Shown: positions 1-6,208 of the stretch, in pieces
Position numbering within the stretch: the stretch's first letter is position 1
Layout: the number at the start of each line of letters is the position of its first letter
Assembly: GCA_051010055.1 (NCBI GenBank)
Contig: JBPCVY010000162.1
Coordinates: 1 to 6,501 of the forward strand
From: CAJQND01 sp051010055
GTDB taxonomy: Bacteria; Pseudomonadota; Alphaproteobacteria; Rhizobiales; CAJQND01
DNA: 6,501 nucleotides
Direction of reading: 5' to 3'
The notes under the pieces: generated by a model
Seen by the model: the letters and a program-made list of their open reading frames with translations, nothing else
Database searches by the model: none
What the model was told of the DNA's origin: nothing
Program-made: the position numbers and the translations under genes

Positions 1-1
1 G

Positions 2-922
2 GGTGATGAGTTCAGAGCCCGCTTCCGTAACCCATATGCGGTTATTCACCGGGCCGACTTGCACGGAGTGCTCCTTGAGGGTTGCATTGACAGCGGGCTG
101 GTTGAAATCAGAACCAATGCCCACGTAACAGGCTTTGAGCAAGACGGCACAAGCGTGAGCGCCCTGCTCGATGATGGAGAAATGATAAAGGGCTCTGCGC
201 TTATCGGCGCAGATGGCCTGCATTCCAACATCCGCAGTCGCATTGTTGCCGACGGTGAGCCGCGCGTCTCCGGTCATACCGTCTTCCGCTCGGTTATTGA
301 GACAGAACATATGCCGGAAGAATTGCGCTGGAACGCGGCAACGTTATGGGCGGGGCCGAAAATCCACATTGTCCATTACCCATTGAAGGGCTGGAAAGTC
401 TTCAATCTGGTGGCCACCAGGGACACAGGGGCAACCGAGGCGGTTACCGGAGAACCGGTGGCAACCGAAACCGTTCATATGGCTTTTTCCCATGTGTGCG
501 AGCGTGCCCAGAGCATCATAGCCAGTGGCAACAGCTGGAAAGCGTGGGTTTTGTGTGACCGTGAACCGGTGCGCAACTGGACTGATGCCCGGGTGACGCT
601 GTTGGGTGATGCCGCCCACCCAATGCTGCAATATTTCGCCCAAGGCGCCTGCATGGCAATGGAAGACGCAGTGTGCCTTGCCCATAACTTTGAGAGCAAC
701 AGTTCCGACATTGAAAAGGCGCTTGCGGCGTATAACCGCCAGCGGGCGGTGCGCACCGCGCGCCTGCAAATCAATTCCCGGCTCATGGGCGAGCATATTT
801 ATCACCCGGATGGCGCCCGCGCAGACGTTCGCAACGCGGTTATGCGCTCTATGTCTACCGAGGATTATTACCAACGAATCGAATGGCTTTATGGCGGCAC
901 AGGGTTGGCCAGTGGCCAGTAA
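2..922 (+). CDS. FAD-dependent 3-hydroxybenzoate 6-hydroxylase (5'-truncated by window edge)
   Basis: Flavoprotein aromatic hydroxylase that likely converts 3-hydroxybenzoate to gentisate with NADH and O2 in the cytoplasm. The open frame runs in from the left edge. 306 residues are visible, and comparison with about 400-residue relatives suggests that roughly 90 N-terminal residues, including the GxGxxG FAD-binding motif, lie outside. Visible (numbering from base 2): the ADLHGVLLEG segment at 18-27, the GADG (DG) motif at 69-72, and the flavin-binding LLGDAAHP motif at 200-207 followed by LQY. From memory of the Rhodococcus jostii 3HB6H sequence, His122, Tyr126 and Gln210 fall where its active-site His213, Tyr217 and Gln301 lie, and the CDREP and C-terminal WLYG segments also resemble it. 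Gentisate 1,2-dioxygenase directly downstream supports a gentisate-forming reaction. Alternative: a salicylate 1-hydroxylase-type enzyme, which would form catechol and fit the neighbour poorly. The family is very sure; the substrate is an inference. Confidence 0.88.
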   Translation, partial: GDEFRARFRNPYAVIHRADLHGVLLEGCIDSGLVEIRTNAHVTGFEQDGTSVSALLDDGEMIKGSALIGADGLHSNIRSRIVADGEPRVSGHTVFRSVIETEHMPEELRWNAATLWAGPKIHIVHYPLKGWKVFNLVATRDTGATEAVTGEPVATETVHMAFSHVCERAQSIIASGNSWKAWVLCDREPVRNWTDARVTLLGDAAHPMLQYFAQGACMAMEDAVCLAHNFESNSSDIEKALAAYNRQRAVRTARLQINSRLMGEHIYHPDGARADVRNAVMRSMSTEDYYQRIEWLYGGTGLASGQ

Positions 923-932
923 GTGGCCAGTA
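911..932 (+). repeat. Perfect 11-bp tandem duplication across the hydroxylase stop codon
   Basis: AGTGGCCAGTA occurs twice without a gap (911-921 and 922-932). The palindromic hexamer TGGCCA occurs three times nearby (906-911, 913-918, 924-929). The hydroxylase stop TAA (920-922) spans the copy boundary. With a single copy the reading frame would end at the same residue with TAG, so the protein is unchanged. The last two TGGCCA hexamers can pair into a 6-bp stem with loop GTAAG, placing the stop codon in the loop just before the dioxygenase Shine-Dalgarno sequence. Confidence 0.9.
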
Positions 933-937
933 GGAGG
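932..937 (+). promoter_or_regulatory. Shine-Dalgarno sequence of gentisate dioxygenase
   Basis: AGGAGG is a perfect anti-16S match 7 bases before the ATG at 945. It fixes the dioxygenase start there, although the same frame is open back to 606. Its first base is the last base of the 11-bp tandem repeat. Confidence 0.85.
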
Positions 938-944
938 AAAGAAG

Positions 945-1994
945 ATGGATGAAAGCACCGCACCGGCGGAAACACCAGAACGCAAGGCATACTATGAGAA
1001 AATCGGCGCCCATCACCTGGCCCCCCTTTGGGCGGTGCTTGGAGATTTGGTAACGCCGGAACCCAAAAGCGCATGTGTGCCCCATTACTGGAACTTTGCC
1101 CAGGCAAAGGAATTCCTGCTTGAGGCAGGCGGGCTGATTACCGCCAAGGAAGCCGAGCGCCGGGTTCTTGTTCTTGAAAATCCCGGTATGCCCGGCGAGA
1201 GCAAAATCACCACATCACTTTATGCAGGGCTGCAGCTCGTTCTGCCCGGCGAGGTGGCGCCGGCCCACCGGCATAGCCAGTCTGCCTTGCGTTTCGTGCT
1301 GGATGGGTCGGGCGCTCATACCTCGGTGAACGGCGAGCGCACGCTCATGGAAGTTGGCGATTTCGTCATTACCCCGCCCTGGGGCTGGCATGACCATGGC
1401 AACACCTCAGATGAGCCGATGATTTGGCTCGATGGCCTCGATATCCCAATGGTGACATTGTTCGATGCCTCATTTGCCGAAATGCATGCAAATGACGAAC
1501 AGGAAATTGACCGCAAGCCGGGCGATGCACCCGCCCGTTATGGTGCAAATATGCTGCCGGTGGACTACGAACCGGGCGAACTTGCCTCCCCCATTTTCAA
1601 CTACCCTTACGCTCGCACCCGCGAAGCATTGGAAACAATGCGCAAGCAGGATGAATGGGATCCCTGCCATGGCCTGAAGATGCGTTACGTGAACCCGCAT
1701 GATGGCGGTTATGCCATGCCAACCATCGCTACATTTATGCAATTGCTGCCGAAAGGGTTTTCAACCAGCGCCTACCGCTCGAGCGATGCAACTGTTTATG
1801 CAGTTGTCGAGGGTAGCGGCCAAAGCACCATAGACGGGCAAACATTCAACTGGGGTGAGAAAGACATATTCGTTGTGCCCAGCTGGAAGCGGGTGAGCCA
1901 TGAGGCGGCATCCGATGCGGTTCTGTTCAGTTTTTCCGACCGGGTTGCCCAGCAAAAACTTGGACTATGGCGGGAAGATCGCGGCAATGCCTGA
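945..1994 (+). CDS. Gentisate 1,2-dioxygenase
   Basis: Cytoplasmic Fe(II) ring-cleavage dioxygenase converting gentisate plus O2 to maleylpyruvate, the entry step of the gentisate pathway. 349 residues, the usual family length, with two cupin domains. The N-terminal cupin (about 95-165) holds the metal triad: His108 and His110 in HRHSQSALRF, and His149 in WGWHDHGN. The C-terminal cupin (about 260-335, YRSSDATVYAVVEG and VPSWKRVSHEA) lacks the full triad, as is usual. Spacing matches the iron ligands of salicylate 1,2-dioxygenase (119/121/160) with a constant offset of 11. On that alignment Arg72 and Arg116 match its Arg83 and Arg127, and Gly95 matches its Gly106. The ATG at 945 is chosen for its strong Shine-Dalgarno sequence. 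It lies 22 bases after the hydroxylase and overlaps marR by 8 bases, so the three genes probably form one transcript. Family call very secure; a wider substrate range (1-hydroxy-2-naphthoate, salicylate) cannot be excluded. Confidence 0.95.
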   Translation: MDESTAPAETPERKAYYEKIGAHHLAPLWAVLGDLVTPEPKSACVPHYWNFAQAKEFLLEAGGLITAKEAERRVLVLENPGMPGESKITTSLYAGLQLVLPGEVAPAHRHSQSALRFVLDGSGAHTSVNGERTLMEVGDFVITPPWGWHDHGNTSDEPMIWLDGLDIPMVTLFDASFAEMHANDEQEIDRKPGDAPARYGANMLPVDYEPGELASPIFNYPYARTREALETMRKQDEWDPCHGLKMRYVNPHDGGYAMPTIATFMQLLPKGFSTSAYRSSDATVYAVVEGSGQSTIDGQTFNWGEKDIFVVPSWKRVSHEAASDAVLFSFSDRVAQQKLGLWREDRGNA

Positions 1995-2472
1995 ACCTGA
2001 AGTCGTGCATGAAGCACCCCCCAGCGTGCATTTGGATATGCCCGGGCACCTGCTGCGGCGGTGCCATCAAATCGCGGTGGCCGTTTTCATGAACGAATGC
2101 CGCAGCCTTGACTTGACCCCGCTCCAGTTCGTTGCCCTTTCAGCGCTCAATCATCACGGCGCCATGGACCACGCGACATTGGGCGGAGCGGCGGCACTCG
2201 ACCGTACAACGGTCGCGGTGGTGGTGAAAAATCTCACTGAGCGCGGATTGGTTTCAACCGAACGCTCGAAAGCCGACCGGCGCTCGAAAATCATCGCCAT
2301 TACCGATGCCGGGCGCGCTCTGTTTCAAAGCGCATTACCAGCTGTCGAAACCGCTCAGAAGAAAATTCTCGAACCCCTTTCGCAAGCTGAGCGCGAAACG
2401 CTGGTGGCGCTTCTGGGCAAGCTTGCGCTGAAAAACAATACCCTCAGCCGCGCGCCCATCCGCGAGGTTTAA
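1987..2472 (+). CDS. MarR-family transcriptional regulator of the gentisate cluster
   Basis: Dimeric winged-helix DNA-binding regulator of 161 residues, typical MarR length. An N-terminal dimerisation helix (about 18-40) leads to the LTPLQFVALSAL helix (43-54). The winged helix-turn-helix spans about 61-110, with recognition helix around LDRTTVAVVVKNL (71-83) and wing ERSKADRRSK (92-101) ending in the classic ITDAGR. The C-terminal helices (about 111-148) complete the dimer arm. The ATG at 1987 is chosen over 1900 because translation from 1900 would read through the dioxygenase C-terminus, whereas 1987 has GGAAG 9 bases upstream and overlaps the dioxygenase stop as ATGCCTGA, suggesting translational coupling. 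Known precedent: MobR, a MarR repressor of 3-hydroxybenzoate catabolism in Comamonas. By inference this protein represses its own operon and is released by 3-hydroxybenzoate, gentisate or a derivative. The operator is not identifiable here. Family certain, ligand unknown. Confidence 0.9.
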   Translation: MPEPEVVHEAPPSVHLDMPGHLLRRCHQIAVAVFMNECRSLDLTPLQFVALSALNHHGAMDHATLGGAAALDRTTVAVVVKNLTERGLVSTERSKADRRSKIIAITDAGRALFQSALPAVETAQKKILEPLSQAERETLVALLGKLALKNNTLSRAPIREV

Positions 2473-4301
2473 CCATCCGTCCCCGGGCCGCCCAGCAACC
2501 GGTAAACCTCAATCTTTCTTTGGCGGCCTTTTACCTGGAATGCCCCTTCATCCTTCACCTCGAATGTTTCCGGCAACATGGCGTAGGTGGCATCGGTTAT
2601 CAAAATCACCACCTCATCATCAGGAGCAACTTCCTTGCCCAATGCCTCAATGCGCTGGGTGGCGTTCACAACGTCGCCTACAACCGTGTAATTGATGCGG
2701 CTTGGCGAGCCGATATCACCAACAACCAAAGGGCCGGTATGAATACCGACCCGCAGGCCAAGCTCTGGCCGCCCTTCCTCTGCCCGGCGCTTGTTTGATT
2801 CCGTTACCTTTGCAGCCATCCTGAGCGCAGCCCGGCAGGCGCTTTCACCAGTGTTTGTTCCTTCATCCGGCGCGCCCCAAAACGCCATCACCGAGTCGCC
2901 GATATATTTATCAATAGTCCCCTCTTCCGCTTCTACACAATCGCTCAACAAGGTGAGATGTTTGTTCAGGAACTCGGCAACCTCATTAGCGGATTTTCCC
3001 TCGCACAAGGCTGTAAAATTGCGCATATCGGTGAACATGACGGTAAGTTCGCGCTCTTCTGAACCAGCGCTGTGGTGACCGCCTGCGACGAGCTTGCGCA
3101 CTAGCTTGCCCGGCACATAACGGGCAAAAGACTGCAGACCCACAAGCATTTTGTTGAACGAGCCTGACAGCTCGTCAATCTCACGCACGCGGCTTTCCGG
3201 CAACGGCCCGATGCGATCGAACTCAAGGTTGCTTATGGCCCGGGCCGCATCAGATGCTTGCGAGATCGGCCGCGCAACGCTTTTTGAAACCCAAACCGCG
3301 CCCCAAATCGCCAGCCCCAGAATACAAAGGCCGATGAAACCTGCAATGTAAAACGGCCTGAAAGTTTCCCAGATAACGTTCATCGGCGTGTAAGTGCCGG
3401 CATAAAGGGGTTTTGGCCCAAAACCATCTATCCGGCGGGTAACGACCATAAAAACATCGCCATCCACATCGACACGGCGAACGGTCGTGTTCTCCGTATC
3501 AGGAAACCAGTCCGCATCCATGGACTTTGCCGTGCCAAGTGCGGCAATCACCGGATCGTCCATGTCGGTCGTCTTCATCAGCGGTGCAGTTTCGCTCAGC
3601 TGGCCGAAGTGTTTTTCCATGTTCGGATGGGCAAGCACATGATCGGTGCCGTAAAGAATGAAAGGTTCTGCAACGTTCTCCAGAAACAGGGTCTGGGTGA
3701 GCCGGCTCAATTGCTCGACTGAAACAGTTGCGCCAATGGCTCCGGCAAAAACGCCGTTCACGGTCGTGGGGGTGCGTACATTAAGAGAAGCGCGGCGCGT
3801 ACGTGAAGAAAATATAATCTCGCCCCAGTAAAGCTCATTGCGCTTCCTTATTTCCTCAAAACCCTCGCGTACATTCTGTTCATTCTGCCAGTCCGGTGTG
3901 TCGACAACATAGGGCTGATCGCGAAAATCACGGGTAAGCCTGAAAGCAAACAGGCTTTCATCGATAACAATAACGCTGCTGATTTGCGGCGCCGCCGCCA
4001 CGGAGGCAGATAAGAGCCGCGACATATTCTCGGTATCTTCAATGCGGGTGCGGCCATTTTCGATCTCTTGTTTGACGAAAAGAATCAGATCTTCGGCTGG
4101 CTTCAGGTGTTGTTCAATGTCCGATTGAAGTGTCGAGATGTTGCCATCGATGAGATAGTAGGAAAGTTGCGCCATTACATGGCGGCTCGACAACCATTGA
4201 ACCGCAAGAACCGATCCGGCTGACAATAACACCAGCGCGGCAAGGCTCGTTATCAAGATACCAGCAAGGTGGTATTTGCGCGTTGGGTGCTTCTTCGCCA
4301 T
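2469..4301 (-). CDS. Membrane class III adenylate cyclase with Cache-like sensor and HAMP domain
   Basis: Inner-membrane receptor cyclase of 610 residues, probably making cAMP from ATP. Layout: short cytoplasmic N-terminus, TM1 about 11-36, a periplasmic Cache-type sensor region about 40-312, TM2 about 316-338, HAMP about 339-392 (conserved Pro345 and the REIDELSGSF helix), and the catalytic domain about 415-602. All catalytic positions are present: metal-binding Asp425 (FTDMRNFT) and Asp469 (KYIGDSVMAFWG), adenine-selecting Lys465, and transition-state Asn546 and Arg550 (NxxxR). Thr539, rather than Asp, occupies the second purine-specificity position, the mark of class IIIb cyclases, some of which respond to bicarbonate. 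The start is the first ATG; the next upstream in-frame ATG (TAA two codons on) is blocked, and the Shine-Dalgarno sequence is weak. It converges on marR with a 4-base overlap and lies 106 bases after znuA on the same strand, so co-transcription or its own promoter are both possible. The sensed ligand is unknown. Confidence 0.93.
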   Translation of the reverse strand: MAKKHPTRKYHLAGILITSLAALVLLSAGSVLAVQWLSSRHVMAQLSYYLIDGNISTLQSDIEQHLKPAEDLILFVKQEIENGRTRIEDTENMSRLLSASVAAAPQISSVIVIDESLFAFRLTRDFRDQPYVVDTPDWQNEQNVREGFEEIRKRNELYWGEIIFSSRTRRASLNVRTPTTVNGVFAGAIGATVSVEQLSRLTQTLFLENVAEPFILYGTDHVLAHPNMEKHFGQLSETAPLMKTTDMDDPVIAALGTAKSMDADWFPDTENTTVRRVDVDGDVFMVVTRRIDGFGPKPLYAGTYTPMNVIWETFRPFYIAGFIGLCILGLAIWGAVWVSKSVARPISQASDAARAISNLEFDRIGPLPESRVREIDELSGSFNKMLVGLQSFARYVPGKLVRKLVAGGHHSAGSEERELTVMFTDMRNFTALCEGKSANEVAEFLNKHLTLLSDCVEAEEGTIDKYIGDSVMAFWGAPDEGTNTGESACRAALRMAAKVTESNKRRAEEGRPELGLRVGIHTGPLVVGDIGSPSRINYTVVGDVVNATQRIEALGKEVAPDDEVVILITDATYAMLPETFEVKDEGAFQVKGRQRKIEVYRLLGGPGTDG

Positions 4302-4407
4302 GGCCTTAAGGTTAGTCCATGATTCGGAAAGAAGAAAAAGTTTTTGATCTCCAGAAATCGTAAGTTTTGCTCAATAGTTGCGGCATTTTTTTAAACCCGT
4401 AAGAAGC
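4302..4407 (-). other. Intergenic leader between znuA and the cyclase gene
   Basis: 106 bases, markedly richer in A/T than the flanking genes and with homopolymer runs (A5/T5 around 4336-4346 and T7 at 4386-4392). I searched for a sigma70-type promoter for the cyclase and a hairpin terminator for znuA and found neither convincingly: TTGAGC on the - strand has no good -10 partner, and the T/A runs have no GC stem beside them. It may still hold the cyclase promoter. Confidence 0.4.
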
Positions 4408-5313
4408 TCAGTCCGAAAGGCACCTTTTAAATGCGAGCGCGTTGCTCTCCATCATCTCAAAGTAAAGCTCCGTGCCGGGGGTGAATGCCACGCCCATCGG
4501 GTCCAATATGCCAAGGGAAGCACCTGCGCTCTTTGCCAGTTTTTTAGCAAGTTTTGAATTGAACTGCGGTTCTGCAAAGATGCACTTTGTGCCGTCTTGG
4601 GCGAGTTTCTTGGCAAGGTGTGAGATACGTTTCAAACTGGCCCCGGCTTGCAAATCCATAAGCAGTGCGCCGGTGTAATTGAGGCCAAAACGGTTCTCGA
4701 AGTATTGAAAGGAATCATGATGGACGGCAAACCGCGCACCGCGCACAGGCGCAAGTACGGTTTCAATCTCACTCGTGAGGCTTTCCAAACGCTTGATGGT
4801 TTTGTCAGCGTTGCGTCGGAAGTCATCACCTCGGGTATGGTCGATTGATGCCAGTTCCCTGGCAATGCGCCTTGTCATTGCAATCGCGTTTTTAGGATCA
4901 AGCCAGATGTGTAAATCCATCTGGTGTTCGCTTTTCCCATGCCCGTGAACATCATATTCACCGCGCACTGGCAGAAGGGTCATCGCCATGTCTGAGCCAA
5001 GTTCGACCGACACGGCGTTCCTTGAAAGATTTTCGACCGGCATTTTGAGAAAAGTTTCAAGCCCAGGCCCTACCCAAAAAACAATATGTGCCCTTTCCAA
5101 CGCCCGGGCGGCAGAGGGTTTGAGCACAAAATTGTGGGGTGAACCCGCATCGGTCACAATGAGTGCCGGCGCCCCGGCATCGCCCATTACAGCGGCAACA
5201 AGCGAATGCACCGGGCGGATTGAAGCAACCACGTTCGGTTTTTCGGCCGCCAAAGCCGGCGTCGCAAAGGCCACCGCTAGGGAAATCGCGGCCAGATAGA
5301 ATCGGATAAACAT
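4408..5313 (-). CDS. znuA: Zinc ABC transporter periplasmic zinc-binding protein ZnuA
   Basis: Periplasmic solute-binding protein (cluster A-I) that delivers Zn2+ to the ZnuB permease. 301 residues. The Sec signal peptide is 1-22 (hydrophobic core about 6-19, TPALA-AE cleavage site), leaving a 279-residue mature protein. Zinc ligands are His60 (SPHNF), His135 (DLHIWLDP) and His199 (VHHDSFQYF), with the LDPMG motif at 270-274. The His135, His199, Cys244 and Cys298 positions keep a constant offset of 8 from the E. coli ZnuA ligands His143 and His207 and its disulfide Cys252-Cys306, favouring Zn over Mn specificity. The charged loop before His135 is short (VHGHGKSEH, 122-130) with three histidines, far fewer than in many ZnuA proteins. 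The start is the only Met before the signal peptide; the nearest purine-rich site (AAAGG) is 13 bases upstream, rather far. It diverges from znuCB across a Zur-like box. Confidence 0.95.
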   Translation of the reverse strand: MFIRFYLAAISLAVAFATPALAAEKPNVVASIRPVHSLVAAVMGDAGAPALIVTDAGSPHNFVLKPSAARALERAHIVFWVGPGLETFLKMPVENLSRNAVSVELGSDMAMTLLPVRGEYDVHGHGKSEHQMDLHIWLDPKNAIAMTRRIARELASIDHTRGDDFRRNADKTIKRLESLTSEIETVLAPVRGARFAVHHDSFQYFENRFGLNYTGALLMDLQAGASLKRISHLAKKLAQDGTKCIFAEPQFNSKLAKKLAKSAGASLGILDPMGVAFTPGTELYFEMMESNALAFKRCLSD

Positions 5314-5346
5314 GTTCGGGAAACGGCCTTTCTTATGGCGCGCTGG

Positions 5347-5369
5347 AAAATGTAACTATATAACGTTTC
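5347..5369. promoter_or_regulatory. Probable Zur box in the divergent znuA/znuC promoter region
   Basis: An imperfect 23-bp palindrome with half-sites AAAATGTAACT (5347-5357) and TATAACGTTTC (5359-5369) around a central A. Against the alphaproteobacterial Zur consensus as I remember it (half-site GAAATGTTATA), the right half matches 10 of 11 bases and the left 7 of 11. It overlaps -10-like hexamers on both strands: TATAAC at 5359-5364 facing znuC and TATAGT (complement of 5355-5360) facing znuA. No good -35 element is visible on either side. Zn-loaded Zur here would block both promoters. Confidence 0.7.
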
Positions 5370-5401
5370 ACTGACGGGGCAGCAAGCAGGATTGCAAGAA
5401 A

Positions 5402-6208
5402 GTGAGCAGCAGTTCACAAAAATTGGCACAATTGACAGACCTGGGCGTAAAGCGCGGCGGGCGCTGGTTGGTGCGCAACATCAACCTTTCCATCGAGCGT
5501 GGCGAGATTGTTACGGTTATCGGCCCCAATGGCAGTGGCAAGTCGACCACCGTCAAAGCGCTGCTTTCCATTGAAAAGCCAGATGAAGGCGCGGTGAAAC
5601 TTGCCCCCGGCATCACCATCGGCTATGTGCCGCAAAAGCTGGCCATTGACCGAACCTTGCCGATCACCGTCCACCGGCTTATGACCCTCACCGGCACACA
5701 CGCAAAGGCCGACATCGCGCGCGCCCTTGCCGCAACGGGCATCGGCCACCTGGCCGGCGCCGAGGTGCAGAACCTATCCGGCGGTGAGTTCCAGCGCGCG
5801 CTGATTGCCCGCGCCATTGTCCGCGAGCCGGATCTTCTGATTTTGGATGAACCGGTTCAAGGTGTCGATTTTTCCGGTGAAATCGCGCTTTACAAGCTTA
5901 TCGGCGATATCCGAGACCAGCTGAACTGTGGAATTTTGCTCATTTCCCACGATTTGCACATCGTTATGGCTGCAACCGACACGGTGATTTGCCTCAACGG
6001 GCATGTGTGCTGTTCCGGCACGCCGCAAACCGTTACCGCCAGTCCGGAATATCAGGAATTGTTCGGCCCGCAAGCGGCTGAAACACTCGCCATCTATCCT
6101 CACCATCACGACCATTCCCACGGACCGGATGGCGAAATCATCCACAATCACGCTCATGACCGCGAGGCCACTGTCGATCATGGCGGCAAGGATGGTGGCC
6201 ATGCTTGA
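5402..6208 (+). CDS. znuC: Zinc ABC transporter ATP-binding protein ZnuC
   Basis: Cytoplasmic ATPase that drives zinc import through ZnuB. 268 residues with every ABC element: Walker A GPNGSGKST (41-49), Q-loop Gln78 (YVPQ), signature LSGGEFQ (125-131), Walker B LLILDE (145-150), D-loop GVD (154-156) and switch His183 (ISHDLH). The GVDFSGE stretch after Walker B is typical of ZnuC. The C-terminal tail (234-268) is hydrophilic with ten histidines in 35 residues, a probable zinc-binding or sensing tail known from several ZnuC proteins. The start is GTG at 5402; AGGA at 5388-5391 lies 10 bases upstream and the frame is closed by TGA at 5372 with no ATG between. It diverges from znuA and overlaps znuB. 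Regulation is probably by Zur through the box 33 bases upstream. Confidence 0.95.
   Translation: MSSSSQKLAQLTDLGVKRGGRWLVRNINLSIERGEIVTVIGPNGSGKSTTVKALLSIEKPDEGAVKLAPGITIGYVPQKLAIDRTLPITVHRLMTLTGTHAKADIARALAATGIGHLAGAEVQNLSGGEFQRALIARAIVREPDLLILDEPVQGVDFSGEIALYKLIGDIRDQLNCGILLISHDLHIVMAATDTVICLNGHVCCSGTPQTVTASPEYQELFGPQAAETLAIYPHHHDHSHGPDGEIIHNHAHDREATVDHGGKDGGHA
6188..6192 (+). promoter_or_regulatory. Shine-Dalgarno sequence inside znuC that decides the znuB start
   Basis: AAGGA sits 8 bases before the ATG at 6201. Two other in-frame ATGs (6180 and 6192) lie upstream; 6192 overlaps this site and 6180 has no comparable site, so 6201 is preferred. Confidence 0.6.

Noticed and set aside
606..944. 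Upstream extension of the dioxygenase frame starting at 606
   Set aside because: It lies entirely within the hydroxylase coding frame, reads as low-quality protein, and the strong AGGAGG plus family length put the start at 945.
344..985. 213-residue open frame on the - strand
   Set aside because: It is antisense to the conserved hydroxylase, shows no recognisable motif, and is explained by codon bias on the opposite strand.
1900..1986. N-terminal extension of the MarR protein from ATG 1900
   Set aside because: These 29 residues are out-of-frame dioxygenase C-terminal codons and do not resemble a MarR N-terminus.
2456..2479. Direct repeat CCATCCG at 2456-2462 and 2473-2479
   Set aside because: Seven bases with a 10-base gap is expected by chance at this composition, and it lies in coding sequence with no palindrome.
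4336..4392. A/T runs after znuA as a terminator or as a cyclase promoter
   Set aside because: No GC stem precedes the T run in the direction of znuA transcription, and no -35/-10 pair with acceptable spacing could be found.
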